This document shows positions 42,635 through 53,290 of a DNA stretch of 64,000 nucleotides, in pieces; within the stretch, counting starts at the first letter, position 1, and each line of letters opens with the position of its first letter. Below the pieces are notes generated by a model, which was not told where the DNA came from, did not search any database, and worked only from the letters and a program-made list of their open reading frames with translations. Source of the DNA: Diaporthe sp. PMI_573 (lineage: Eukaryota > Ascomycota > Sordariomycetes > Diaporthales > Diaporthaceae); contig JAJTUP010000015.1 in NCBI GenBank assembly GCA_021399435.1, positions 434,001-498,000 on the forward strand, in the 5' to 3' direction. The translations under genes were made by a program, and so were the position numbers.

Positions 42635-43865
42635 CTCGAAAGCCTCCTCGAGCTCAGCGAGCTTCGCGGTGTACTTTGTAGCTCGCCTGGCCTCTTTCTC
42701 TTGGAGCTCCTGGCGCGCCCGGACTTGTGAGTAGTCGGCGAGCTCGTACTGCTCGTTGGTGGCAGTTGGTTTGGCTGGTGTACTCCCCCCTCCTGTCGAG
42801 GAACCTGTCAGGGCCGCAGACAAGGCCGTGGCTGCGTGTTGGTCTCCTATCGCTGCTGCTGCTGCTGCTGCTGCTGCCGGAGCATGCGCAAGCGGCCTGA
42901 TATGGTCGGTGTCGGTGGTTCTCGCTGCTTGGGCAGAGGAGGAGGGATGTTTCCGGGCTGAATTGGAGGGTGGAATGGTGGCTGAAGCTACCTGTATTGG
43001 CCGCACATTGGACGGGATAGGATGGGTAGGAAGAGCAACGGTCTGATAGTATGTACAAAATCGGGCGACTAGTTATTGGTCCAGCTACAGGGCCATCATC
43101 AATGGACGACAAGTCTGATTGCCTCATTGCGACACGGTCCAGGAACTGACTGGTGGGGCCTTGGCCTAGTGGCGTCACCGCTAGCTGGACAGGCTGACAT
43201 CCCGCCAAGCAGGGAACCGTAATCCCCCACGCCCCCTGCACAAGACCGCATGCGACTGGACATCTGTCTGTACGTACCGCGACCGCTAGTAGACTCAGTC
43301 AGTCATGAGGACATCTCGTCTAATTGCCGGGCTCAACCATTGACTCATGTGTACCTTGTGCTGCAGCAGTGCCTATGCAGGTGGCCACCCCAGCGTCCCA
43401 TATTCGTTCAGGCCGTGGTCTACGGCTTGGCGCATATTTGGGAAGAAAGGGGCTTGCTGGCCGCATCACGAATCGCATCCACACCTATCAGCCTAGCCTG
43501 TTGCCAAGCTCTCCATCGATCTCCATTCCATCGGATCCGCGAGTGTCAGTAGGTGGGTTGGCAACCTGTCAGCGATTAGTCTGCAGTTCTACAGTCTATT
43601 GTATATATTCAGTTCATGCCCAGTAGGGACTGCAAAGGATGGGCCTCTACACTCCTCGGCCTGAGCCCCGAGCTGATGGTGTGTAGCTGCTGCACGTGTC
43701 AGATGTCAGTCACGTAAGGAGAGACACTCTCGAGTTCGCCGTGTCTCACATCACCGAGTCCCCAGGAATGGGCGACCAGCTCGTGGGGGGTTTACTGGCT
43801 CGCCTGCGACATTGGAAGCATGCTGTGGATATGAAGCGTTTCGTCATTATTATATAGCAGCGCCA
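42635..43865. other. Upstream region of the phosphate transporter gene
   Basis: Contains a (GCT)n stretch at about 42849-42876. From 43006 down to the ATG a frame stays open without an ATG of its own. It joins the transporter frame and is described among the findings. No separate gene is supported. Confidence 0.45.
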
Positions 43866-45317
43866 TTAGTGCTCCTGCACAATGGGACTGCCATCGACAG
43901 GCTGATTAGGCTGCTGTCCGTGTCCAATCCCCAGGACCTTCTGAATGCTCCTCCTAAGGGCCTTGCCGCCTTCCTCGGCCAGGCTCTCCCTCCTGCCCTT
44001 CTCACCACCATGCCCATGTCCGCCGAGCAGAGAAAAGCTTAGCTTCCGCCCGGACGCCCCAGACCCGTTAACGGGGGCGAATCCGGCCGCGCTCGGCGGT
44101 GCGGCTGTCGCGGTCGTCGCTGACTTCCTTCTCTTGACCGCAACCAGGGCGGCAGGTTCGGGGCCTGTGACTCGAGGTGGCCACTCACCGTCGCGCTTCC
44201 ACCCTGCCACACATGCGCGCACCATGTCTCCCAGATTTATGGGGCAGGATGGCTGCAGGCTGTGCACGACAACCTTTTCATAGATCGAGGCGTACAGGGC
44301 CGGGGTGATGCTGGCGCGCATCGGGTTTGCGGGCGGCAGGAGGGGCGGGGCGATTGGGAGCAGCGTCTCGACAGGTAATTGCTCGGATTGCAGAGGCTCA
44401 TTGTGGACATGATCGCTGCGCGATGTTTTTGGCGACAGGTTGTCGTTGGGGGTCGAGTTGCCGCTGCCTCCACTACCGGGGTGTGCCTGGGAGGTATCCG
44501 GATGTGAATTTGTCGTGGCTGGCGTCAGGGGCGAGGTAACAGAGGACGGAGATGCGGCAGTCTGGCCGGCATTGGACGACGTGTGGGTGTGCGTCCGCCA
44601 GAAAAGGCCTTTCCTAGGCGATGACGGCGATGTTGGAGACGGTGGCTTCGGACGGGCTCGGGCAACCTTTGCCTCGGTCCATGCGTTCCTCCTGGCCTCA
44701 AAGCAAGCGAGCCCGCCATTCCACGCTGCCTCCTTCCGGACCTCTCTGCGCCTGCGGGTCTTGGCGGCGACGTTGGACGCATAGACGGCTTGGCCGATGG
44801 AATCTGGGGTATCAAACTTGAAGGGCGACGAAGAGCTATGGGGCAATTCGTCTTCAGACAGCTCCGATGCCCACTCCAATCTCGGACGCCAGTGGATGGG
44901 GTCTTCTATTATGGTGCTGTAGACAGATTCTGCGTCGGAATTCGAGTCCCCGGCGGATTCCCCGTCGGTATCCTCGCCACCGTCTGCCTGTCCACCAGGG
45001 TCAGGACCATCTGAAGCGACTTCGAGGAAGCCCTCGAGGTCCTCAGCCGCCGGTGCGTCCTCTGTGGCTCCCGGCGGCTCTGGGACTTCCCTGGCGGGTG
45101 AGGAGCCGGCGTGCTCCACCGGTGGCCAAGTGAAGGCCCAGTCATTGCGGACCTTGGACTGTAGATGCTTCCTAACGGCTTCCTTTTGCTTGGTCTTATC
45201 CTTGCTGGTCAAGTCGGGGTCATAGTCTGAAGAGAGCACTGGGAGTTGGGTGTTATGCGAGTGACGTAATCGGGACAATGGCGACTTGGGCGACTTATAC
45301 AAGTCCGTGAAGATCAT
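43866..45317 (-). CDS. Gag1-like clamp domain (DUF4050) protein
   Basis: Frame of 483 codons from the ATG at 45317, which opens MIFTDLYKSPKSPLSRL. Blocks I associate with the fungal Gag1-like clamp family: QSKVRNDWAFTWPPVE near residue 55, SPFKFDTPDSIGQAVYAS, RREVRKEAAWNGGLACFEARRNAWTEAK, and YASIYEKVVVHSLQPSCPINLGDMVRACVAGWKRDGEWPP. Low-complexity Ser/Pro/Thr linkers separate them. In fission yeast Gag1 restrains TORC1 through ubiquitin ligase partners; whether that applies here is inference. The frame remains open upstream of 45317 without a clear earlier in-frame ATG. An upstream exon beginning near 45914 is possible but not supported by family knowledge. Confidence 0.68.
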   Translation of the reverse strand: MIFTDLYKSPKSPLSRLRHSHNTQLPVLSSDYDPDLTSKDKTKQKEAVRKHLQSKVRNDWAFTWPPVEHAGSSPAREVPEPPGATEDAPAAEDLEGFLEVASDGPDPGGQADGGEDTDGESAGDSNSDAESVYSTIIEDPIHWRPRLEWASELSEDELPHSSSSPFKFDTPDSIGQAVYASNVAAKTRRRREVRKEAAWNGGLACFEARRNAWTEAKVARARPKPPSPTSPSSPRKGLFWRTHTHTSSNAGQTAASPSSVTSPLTPATTNSHPDTSQAHPGSGGSGNSTPNDNLSPKTSRSDHVHNEPLQSEQLPVETLLPIAPPLLPPANPMRASITPALYASIYEKVVVHSLQPSCPINLGDMVRACVAGWKRDGEWPPRVTGPEPAALVAVKRRKSATTATAAPPSAAGFAPVNGSGASGRKLSFSLLGGHGHGGEKGRRESLAEEGGKALRRSIQKVLGIGHGQQPNQPVDGSPIVQEH

Positions 45318-47858
45318 GTTGTAGTGCTTGTCCTTGGTATCTCCTTTTGCATCCGGAGACACCTGAGCCGGTCCTCGACGCCGGGGTTGAGCAGGAAGTT
45401 TGAACCCGGAGTGAGACCGGGAGTGAGAGACTGGGACTGAGGCGGAGAGTAAGACCCAGGCTGAGGCTGATAGAAAGTGCGGCTGCGGGCTGGGGCGTCT
45501 GGGACAGTTTAGGGAGGAGGTTGAGCTCGGAGCTGTGGGCCGTAGGCGAGGCAAGGCCTGGCAGTCCTTGGAGGGCGGTGCTCACCCGATGCTTGCAGAT
45601 CCGGGCTGGATAGAGGATGGTGCGGGGAGCGGGGAGGCAAGGATGGCACCGGGGATGGCTTTTGTGTGTGCCCCAGCAGCCAGGCCTGTCTGCCTGTCCA
45701 GAGTTTTAACGACGGCGGGTCGTAGTGGGTGTGGGGAGCGGCTGATGGCCAGGATGGTGCAGCCTCTGCCGGTGCTTCTTCTGCCGCTGCGGGTGTGGTG
45801 CAATGCCTGCGATGCTTGACCGAGCTGATGTGACGGCAAGGGCGGGTTGGCAGGTTGGCTGGTCAAGGTTTGTGAGGGCTGGGAGACGGGAGATTGCAGT
45901 GTAGCGATGAGCATGGAGGGTGCTGCGTGTGGTTATGTACATTGGACCATGTGCCTGCGTCTCTGTACGGGGAGGAGAGGGCGAGGGGCGCTCGTGACAA
46001 TGCAGGCCGCCTCGCTGCAGGCCGGGGAAAGAGGCGGAGGGAAGGGTGGAGAGTGGTATGATGGGAGCAGAGTACCCGCCAAGGCATCTTTCATGTGGTG
46101 CTATTTCCCCCAAAGTGTGAAAAGGTCTGGACTCAGAGCACCCGGGCTTCCAATGTGCACACGGATGCAGCAGGGGCAATGCTCAATATGAACCACACTA
46201 GCAGGTCACGCCCGCCTCACGCGACACAGCAGTAGACCTATGCACTTGTGTACTAGGTACTGTGTATTGTGCATGTAGCCCGTACTCATCGTGCCTACCT
46301 ACCTAGCAGGCAGCCCAGGTATGCGGGACAAGAAGGGCAGGGACAACGGCACCACCCGAGGGCAAGGGTACCACACCATATCATGTACACTACGCCCCGG
46401 TGGTGGCCCGCGCGATCAGATGCCAGGATGCAAAGCTTGCAACGCGAGGCATGATTAGGAACATGCAGAGGCAAAAACAAGAACAAAGTGGGCCGGGCCG
46501 GGCTGGGCCTGGTTGGTGAGCCATACGTATGTACGGGAGTAACCTCCTGCCCATCTATGCTCGTCTCAATTCCCGTCGTTGCCGCTGCTTCTGCCGCTCT
46601 TCTGATCGGGATGCGGGCAGTCTAGCCTTTGTGATACTGTGTAGAGTGCAGGAGGTCTTGTGCAGCAGAGACGAAAAGACGCCTTGCACGTGTGAGGATT
46701 TTGACTGCTGAGAGTTTCCCTGAATCAGTCCAGTCCAGCTCCGCTCCCTCCCGTCCCGTCCGTGTTCATGGCCTGAGGTTCTCTCACATGACAGCTGGAA
46801 CCTTGCAAAGGGCAACTGCAACTGCAACTGCCTCCAGAATCAAATCGCAAGCATCCCAAATGTCAATAGCACCGGCATTGAGCATATTGCAGCATCGAAA
46901 CGTTCCCTACATATGCACCTGCATTGTCTCCCATGGACAAGATGGCTGGCCGCCTGCTCTGCCCACAGGCAGTGTACCGTGTGCTCTAGCTCGCCATCAC
47001 GACCCTGACCGAGGAATTACTGGCTGTCCTCATATAAACCATGGACCCCGCGCCATCTCGTCTTTCTTTCTCTATGGCCGTGTGGCATCACCTCCTGCTG
47101 TCCTCCGGCCGTGGTCACCAACAACGCCCATGAGGCCCTTGCTTGCCTCCTCCCCCTCGCCTGGCCTTCCGTGGATGATTTGACGTCTGCGAGTCTGAAG
47201 AAAACCACTGCCGAAGGCACAAGGTCAGGGAGATGGAAGGCCTCAGCCAGCTGAATTTGTTCACTCTGCCGTGTCTTGGTGTCCTTGAGTCCTCCGGCAT
47301 TTGACGACCTTCACGTCACCAATCACAGTCACACAACCTTACAGTCACGAGCGGAACCATGCAAACTTCCTAATAATACTCTTTTTTGATTTCATAATGA
47401 TACTCCTTTTTTTTTTGTGATTGCTTCCTGTCCTTTCCAGGACAAAAATCGGTCCATGGTTCCGGTCCTGGCCCTTTACAAGGTGCCAAAACTCGTCATC
47501 ATCGTCGAAGTCGTCTCGATATCTCCAAGAAGACAAACCCTGGAACTCATCAATCCTGGTCTTCATCCCTCATCCTTTTCGGTCAGTCATCATATCGATC
47601 CTGCTTTTTGTCTCCCTCACGAGACACGAGCAGAAAACTTTTGTCCAAACACCTCCCACCTGCCTTCTGTCTCCGGCTTGAGACGTGAGCAGAAGAACTT
47701 CCGCCAGACCCCTCAATCTTCCCCAAAAACTCAGCATTCCCGAGCTGTGCACACCCTGCAAAAGACCTAAAACAGCGGCTTCGAAGATTTCGGCCAGCTA
47801 CTATGGCATGTGCCATGTCATGTCATTTCCAAACCTTGTCTCTTCACGGCGCCGGAAC
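45318..47858. other. 2.5-kb intergenic region
   Basis: Promoter and leader of the Gag1-like gene on the left, 3' region of the Gln-rich gene on the right. Short frames only. TACCTACCTAG-type words occur near 46255 and 46296. No gene recognised. Confidence 0.45.
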
Positions 47859-50800
47859 TCAATAGCCGAAGCCGGGCATGCTCCCCTCCATGTGGTCTCC
47901 GCCGGCACCACCGTTGAAGCCACCATGCATGCCGTGACCGTTCGCTCCCTGGACGCTCTGGCTGAAGTTCATGGGTGCCGGATATCCGTTCTGAGGAAAG
48001 TTCATGGCCATCGGGTGTCCAGCGGCCGGCGAGGCCTGCCAGTAACCCCCGTGCATGTTCGTCGGGTAAGGCGCCATACCATTCGGTGGTATGCGCTGGC
48101 TGGGCATCATCTGCGGCGTAGTCATGGGAGGCTGGGACATCTGCTGAGGGAATTTCTTGAATTGCAGGTACTCCTCGCCGGTCTCGCCGTGGCTCTGTGG
48201 CTGCACGTTTCCCTGCTGCGGTGGCGGCCAGTTGCCCTGCTGTAAGGATTGCCAATGGCCCTGCGGCATGGAATGGTTGGGCACCATCTGTGAGGACTCG
48301 GCTGGGTGCTGCTGACTCAATCGTTGTTCCAGTTCCGCTATCTTGCGGTCCTTCTCTGCCATTTTGCGGTCGTTCTCCGCCATCAGCTCCTGTTGTTCAA
48401 GATCTTTTATCTCTTGTTCCAGCCGCATCCGCCGCTCCTGCAAGGAGTTGGTTCCTGCCTGCCAGCTACTCTGCTGCTGCATGGGGTTGACCCAAACATT
48501 CTGTGGGCCCACTGGAGGCTGGAAATATTGCGGGCGTGGTGCATTCTGGAAGGACTCCTGCGTCATCGCCCGAGGCATCTGCTGACGCCGACCGTGCGGC
48601 ATCTGAGGTGCAGCCGGGTGCATCTGAGGACCGTTGCCGGTCATCTGAACATCGGGGGAAGAGTATGTGGCGCCGTTGTGGCCCATCGGAGTGCTCGCAC
48701 GAGACTGCATCTGCCCGTCGTTGGCATCATTGTGGTTGCGCGCCGGGGCTGGGGCGATGTTCCGGTAGCTCCTGGGTGCAACGGGAGTTTCCTCATCGGT
48801 CTTCCGCGCCTTGCGGGGAGTGGGAGTCGTCTTGGGCTCAAGAGACTTTCGCTTCTGAGTCTTCTTTCCCTTGCCACCCTGGGTGTGGTCCTCGACCCAT
48901 TTCTTGGCGTTCACGCGCTGCTCGGGCGAAGGTTCGTAGTACTGCGCGGGCTGCTGCTCAGGTGTGGTACGCTGTTGGGAAGTGTCTGCGTCGGCGGCAG
49001 CCTTAGCGTTCTTCTTCCGGCGCTTAGTGCCTCGCTCGGCAGTCTCGGTAGTGGAAGAGCCTGCCACAGGGCCAAGGGCGGCGGAAGAAGGTGCATGGAC
49101 GTTGCCAGCGGTCTGGTCACTTTGGGACAACTGGTTCTGGAGGGCGGCATGCGCGCCCTGTGTAGAGCTCAATGGTCCTGGTCCAGCACCAGTGCGTGCC
49201 TTGGCGCGAGCCTTCTTGGCTCTCACAGCCTTTTCTGGGGTACTGGTCTTGCGCATGGTGTTGTCAGCGCTGACAGAACGCTCCATGACAACAACCTCCT
49301 GGTTCGAAGGGGTCCTGGGAGGCACGCCGCCATCGGAAAAGGCCTTCTCAGACCAGCCACTGCTCCAGGTTCCATCATTTCGAACAGGACCATCCTGCAC
49401 GGGCGTTGTTGGCTCGGTGTTGCCGGCGAGCTGGACTGGGCCTTGCGTGAAGGTGGCTTGGTCAACTGGCGGTGGGTTGGGGATCCTTTCCAACCCTTTT
49501 CCCGCCTTGCCTGCCTCCTTGGGTGCCCCATCAGTATTGAGAACACCTCCATCCGCTGTAGCGGGCACTGGCTCACGGGCGGCAACGATCTCTGCGGGGG
49601 CGGCAAGGGCGGGCTCAGGCACGCCAAGGGGAGCAGCCGTGGCAGAAGGAATTGAGTCATCTCCAGTCAGGTCGACAACTTCAGGCTCGTCGGCAATAAG
49701 GCAGTGGAAGAGTGCAATTCCATTGAAGATCGTTTTCAACGTCAAGTGGGGCGGGATTTCGTCATATTCCTCCTCAAACTCAATAACGTACGCTTTCCCG
49801 AATTTTTGGCATTCTTCATATCTCGTCAGCTCGTCCTTCTTGAACTCTTTGGTTCCGGTGGCGTAAATGTCAAGTTGGCGATCCGAGCAATCTTGCCTGC
49901 CATCAGGCCAGAAACGGCAGAGCTCCTTGCGAGCGATTCCGCGTAGTTGCTGCAGACCGTCTTTATCTATGGATTCGGCCAAGCTCTCGAAAGTCGGGAC
50001 GTATACTTTAGGAAGCTCTCCCGGCACAAAAGGCGGTGGTCCTGGTTCGCTGTCGGCCATATCGCTCTGGTCGGCGATCTGCTGGGCCTCTTGGGGGCCA
50101 AGGGCAGCCTGTTCGACAGGCTCGGCGATAGCTCCGTCAGTCTCTTCAGCCTCTCCACCGAAGGGAGAGTCATTGTCTTCAGTGTAGCCCTCTACGGTTT
50201 GCTGCTCATGGGAAACCTGCTTGTTGACGGAAGCATTGGCGATTGTGTTGTTGCCGCAGAGCAGGGGCTCCTGGGCAGCTTGACCAGGTGCTGCGGCAGG
50301 CTCGAGCTGGGAGACTCCGTCAGGAACGCTGAAGACAGAGTCAGAATTGTTGTTCTCAATGACCTTCTCCTCAGGAGAAGCCTGCTGCTGGGCGATGGGT
50401 GAAGCATGGGAAGCGTTCTCAGAGATATTGGCCTCCTCAACAGCCTGGCGGGATATCGGAGCAAGGTCGAGCTGATAGTCGGAATCGCCGAAGAGAGAAT
50501 CGTCGTCGTCATGATTCATAACCTCGCCAGACTCGAGATGACTCTGTGTGGGGAACAGGCTCTTTCCAAAGGCGTCGAGACTGGGTCGGTCAGCGTCGTA
50601 TTCCTGACTGGAAGTCATATTCTCGAATGCGGTATCAAAGCTCGTCTTGCCGGCCAGTTCGAATGGTTCGAATGAACTCATGGGGTTGAGATCAGCTTTG
50701 GGAACATCATAGTCGCCGATGGGCTCACTGCCGCCAGTGACATGGTCAAGAAAACCGGCGTTGGTGGGAGAAGGTTGAGCGACCACCAGCTCAGGCTGCT

Positions 50801-51839
50801 CAATTGTCTCAGACTCCAGGGTACGAAGAGCTTCACGGTACTCGGCTTCGACCCAGCCATGGAACTCCCAAAACATGACGGGGCAGTCTGGCAGTTGGTC
50901 GACTTCTGCCAGTCGCTGCTGGCGCTTCTGGTTGAGGTCGGCAATCTGCCTCATCACATGACCCCTCTCTTCGGGATCCCTCTTGTTGCAATCTGCCCAG
51001 AGGTGCCGAATCTTCTCGTTGTAGAAGATGACATAGTTCCAGGCGACATCGACAGGGCGCAAGGTCCGAATGCCGAGGCGGGCCAGCTGTTTTCTGAGCT
51101 CGTGCTTGTCCTCCTTGAGTCGCATGAACGCGCGCTCACGCATGTAATGAATGCGAAACCCATACGCCTTGCGCGTCTTTTCGACGATGGCCGAGGATTT
51201 GGTCTCAACTTCCTCGGCGGCTTGGTCCAGCTCGTCGTCGGTCTCCGATTCTCCCACGTCACTATCTGCGCCAGATGTGTCGTCCTCAATGCCATCCTAA
51301 GGCATCTCGGAGTCTCCATTAGCGACCGAGTTGTCGCATGGCTGACTCTTGTCCCGGAAGGCGTATTCATTGTACTCATAGTCGCCGCCATCGTCCTCGG
51401 AGTAAGTGGCGCGGTCCTCATCAGAGGCCCAGCGCTCTTTGTCGTTGGTGAGCAGGGGAACTGAGTGACCGCGGATGTCGCTGTTGAAGTCAGCCGCACC
51501 GTCGCTGGCAGTGGTGAAGCTGGTGTCAGCCGAGACGAGGTCCATCGATGAGCTGGAGGCGCCCTCGTCATGCTCAATGGACTGCATGGTGATGTCATCC
51601 TCCATGCTGATGTCGCCGTCGTGGTCGGCAGTCTCGATATTGCCGCTTGCGTCGTAGAAAGTCAGGTCCATCTCGCGAGCAGTGTCGAGGACCTTGTCAT
51701 TGCCGTCGGTGTCGGCAACGGCAACCTTGGCGCGCTCGAGAATGAGCTTAGTGGCGTCAGTGATGGGCTTGAGTTTGATACCAGTGGTACCGGTGTGGCC
51801 AGCATTGGCCTGTTTCTTCTTGAGGATGTGGTCCGACAT
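47859..51839 (-). CDS. Large Gln-rich nuclear-type protein with an in-frame TAG
   Basis: A minus-strand frame from ATG 51839 to TGA 47859 would encode about 1325 residues. It is interrupted once, by TAG at 51299-51297 (between GDSEMP and DGIEDDTSG). Both sides keep the same acidic Asp/Glu/Ser-rich character and the same frame. An 81-base in-frame intron at 51346-51266 (GTCAGC...GCGCAG) could remove it but has weak signals. After the acidic part comes a compact helical block (MRERAFMRLKEDKHELRKQLARLGI, PVDVAWNYVIFYNEKIRHLW, CPVMFWEFHGWVEAEYREAL). Later come a second folded block (LTRYEECQKFGKAYVIEFEEEYDEIP), Lys/Arg-rich segments (GTKRRKKNAKAAAD, GKGKKTQKRKSLEP), a coiled coil (RRMRLEQEIKDLEQQEL...) and a Gln/Met/Gly/Pro-rich end. 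I do not recognise the family. Composition suggests a chromatin or transcription protein. Confidence 0.7.
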
Positions 51840-53290
51840 CTTGATCGGAGTCTTTGGTTTGCCGATTGGGAGGATCGTCTGGATTGATGATCTTCCAATC
51901 AGGTGTGGAAGAAAGCCTTGCGCCTGAAGGTACCTTTCTCCGTTTCTTCGGGTGAGAAGCGTGGCTTCTCGTCGTTATGGTCGTAAAAAGGTGAGTACAG
52001 GTTTCGCGAAATACCTTGCCGCCTTCTTCAAGATGGACGGCCAGGCGAGGGGAAGGTCGAGGCGAGTATCGTGATGCGCTTCCAATTGAGTCTTTGTCGA
52101 GTTGTGACGCTATGGTACAAGTCGTCAACTCGTCTGGCGCTTGATACTTGATCTGAGGAGAAGAGGTCAGCCTAGAATCCTGGAAAAGTTGTGGCGGTGG
52201 TCTCTAAGTTGAGGCAGATGCGGGAGAATGAACGGTGAAGAGCGCATAAAACGAGGAAGACGTGGACTCCGCTCAAGGAGAGCAGGGTGAATGGACCTTG
52301 TTGGAGGGTGTCGCCGGTCTCCCACTAGGAGTATACGAAGCCCTCGTTGACCGCCTCGAGGCGCCCATTGAGCATGAGGCAGTGAAAAAGTGCAGTCGTC
52401 GGGAGATGAGAATCGATGTGCGTTTGCAGTGGAAGACACCCACCACAATTTTGTGTGAATGGGACGTCGTCCAGTCGCCGTTTTCGCACTGAGAGTGCGC
52501 CCGACCCGATTGACCGAGAGAAGTGAAAGTGCTTCTGCAGAGGCAAGGGCACCTACCAGAGCTGCAGCTAGAGGGCAAGCCTGGTCGCCGATTTCCCACT
52601 GGGAGCACGCAAGACCAGACTGGCCACCGCAGGAGGTCCGAATGATGATGTGACAGGTGAATGGTGCCCAGAGAGGGGGGGGGGGGGAGAAGTGGGAGTG
52701 GTTTCGCAAGGTGCAGACGAGGGCACCAGCCGCAATTGCTGCGAGGCGATCGAGCGTCTCCCAGTCCAAGGAAGGGCGAACGTCGGTGTAATGTGAGGGT
52801 TTGGGAAGAGTTCTTACCTCTTTGATTGGTGTCAGAAGCTGCTTTTGCAGTCCTGGCGATGCGTTGTACAAGTGTACAGGCTGTCGATGAGGAGCGTCAA
52901 GGTTGCTGAAGCCCTGGTGGTGAGGGTTTTGGGTGCCAGAGGCTGACTTGCAGTCCTGGCGGTTAGGAGTACGAATGGCACAAGTTGACAAAGAGCGTCG
53001 AAGTCCTGAAGCTCTCGGGTTGAGGCCAGAAAGGGGTATCTTGCCGTTCTGACGATGGTGTTGTGCCAAAGTATGAAGTGAGGGTGGTGATGCGAAGTGA
53101 GGGTGGTGAGAAGAGTTTGCAGTTGCTGCAGAGGTTGAAGGGAAGGTCGGTCTGGAGAAAGGTCGAGGAAGTCAGTCCAAGGGAAAGTCAATGGCTTCGT
53201 TCCTATTCACAAATTCGGCGGCTGGGGCTGGAAAGTTGGGGTGGAATTTTGAAAACGAGGGTGAAGGGGCTCGCATAGGAGATTGTGCGC
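51840..53290 (-). other. Unresolved 5' exons of the Gln-rich gene, with decayed repeats
   Basis: Splice signals on the minus strand suggest upstream exons. An intron at 52817-52153 (GTAAGA...CCTCAG) joins ...TPIKE to IKYQAPDELTT. An intron of about 55 bases starting with GTACCT near 51936 joins PKKRRK to TILPIGKPKTPIK, which runs in frame into the ATG at 51839. PKKRRK resembles a classical nuclear localisation signal. No initiator ATG was found for this longer form, so these exons may be coding or leader. The stretch 52827-53040 holds two to three diverged copies of a unit of about 105 bases. A G run of about 13 lies near 52677. Confidence 0.4.

Noticed and set aside
45318..45914. Possible extra N-terminal exons of the Gag1-like gene
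   Set aside because: The frame is open and a GTGAGC donor is present, but the sequence has no family character and the internal MIFTDLYKSP start fits better.
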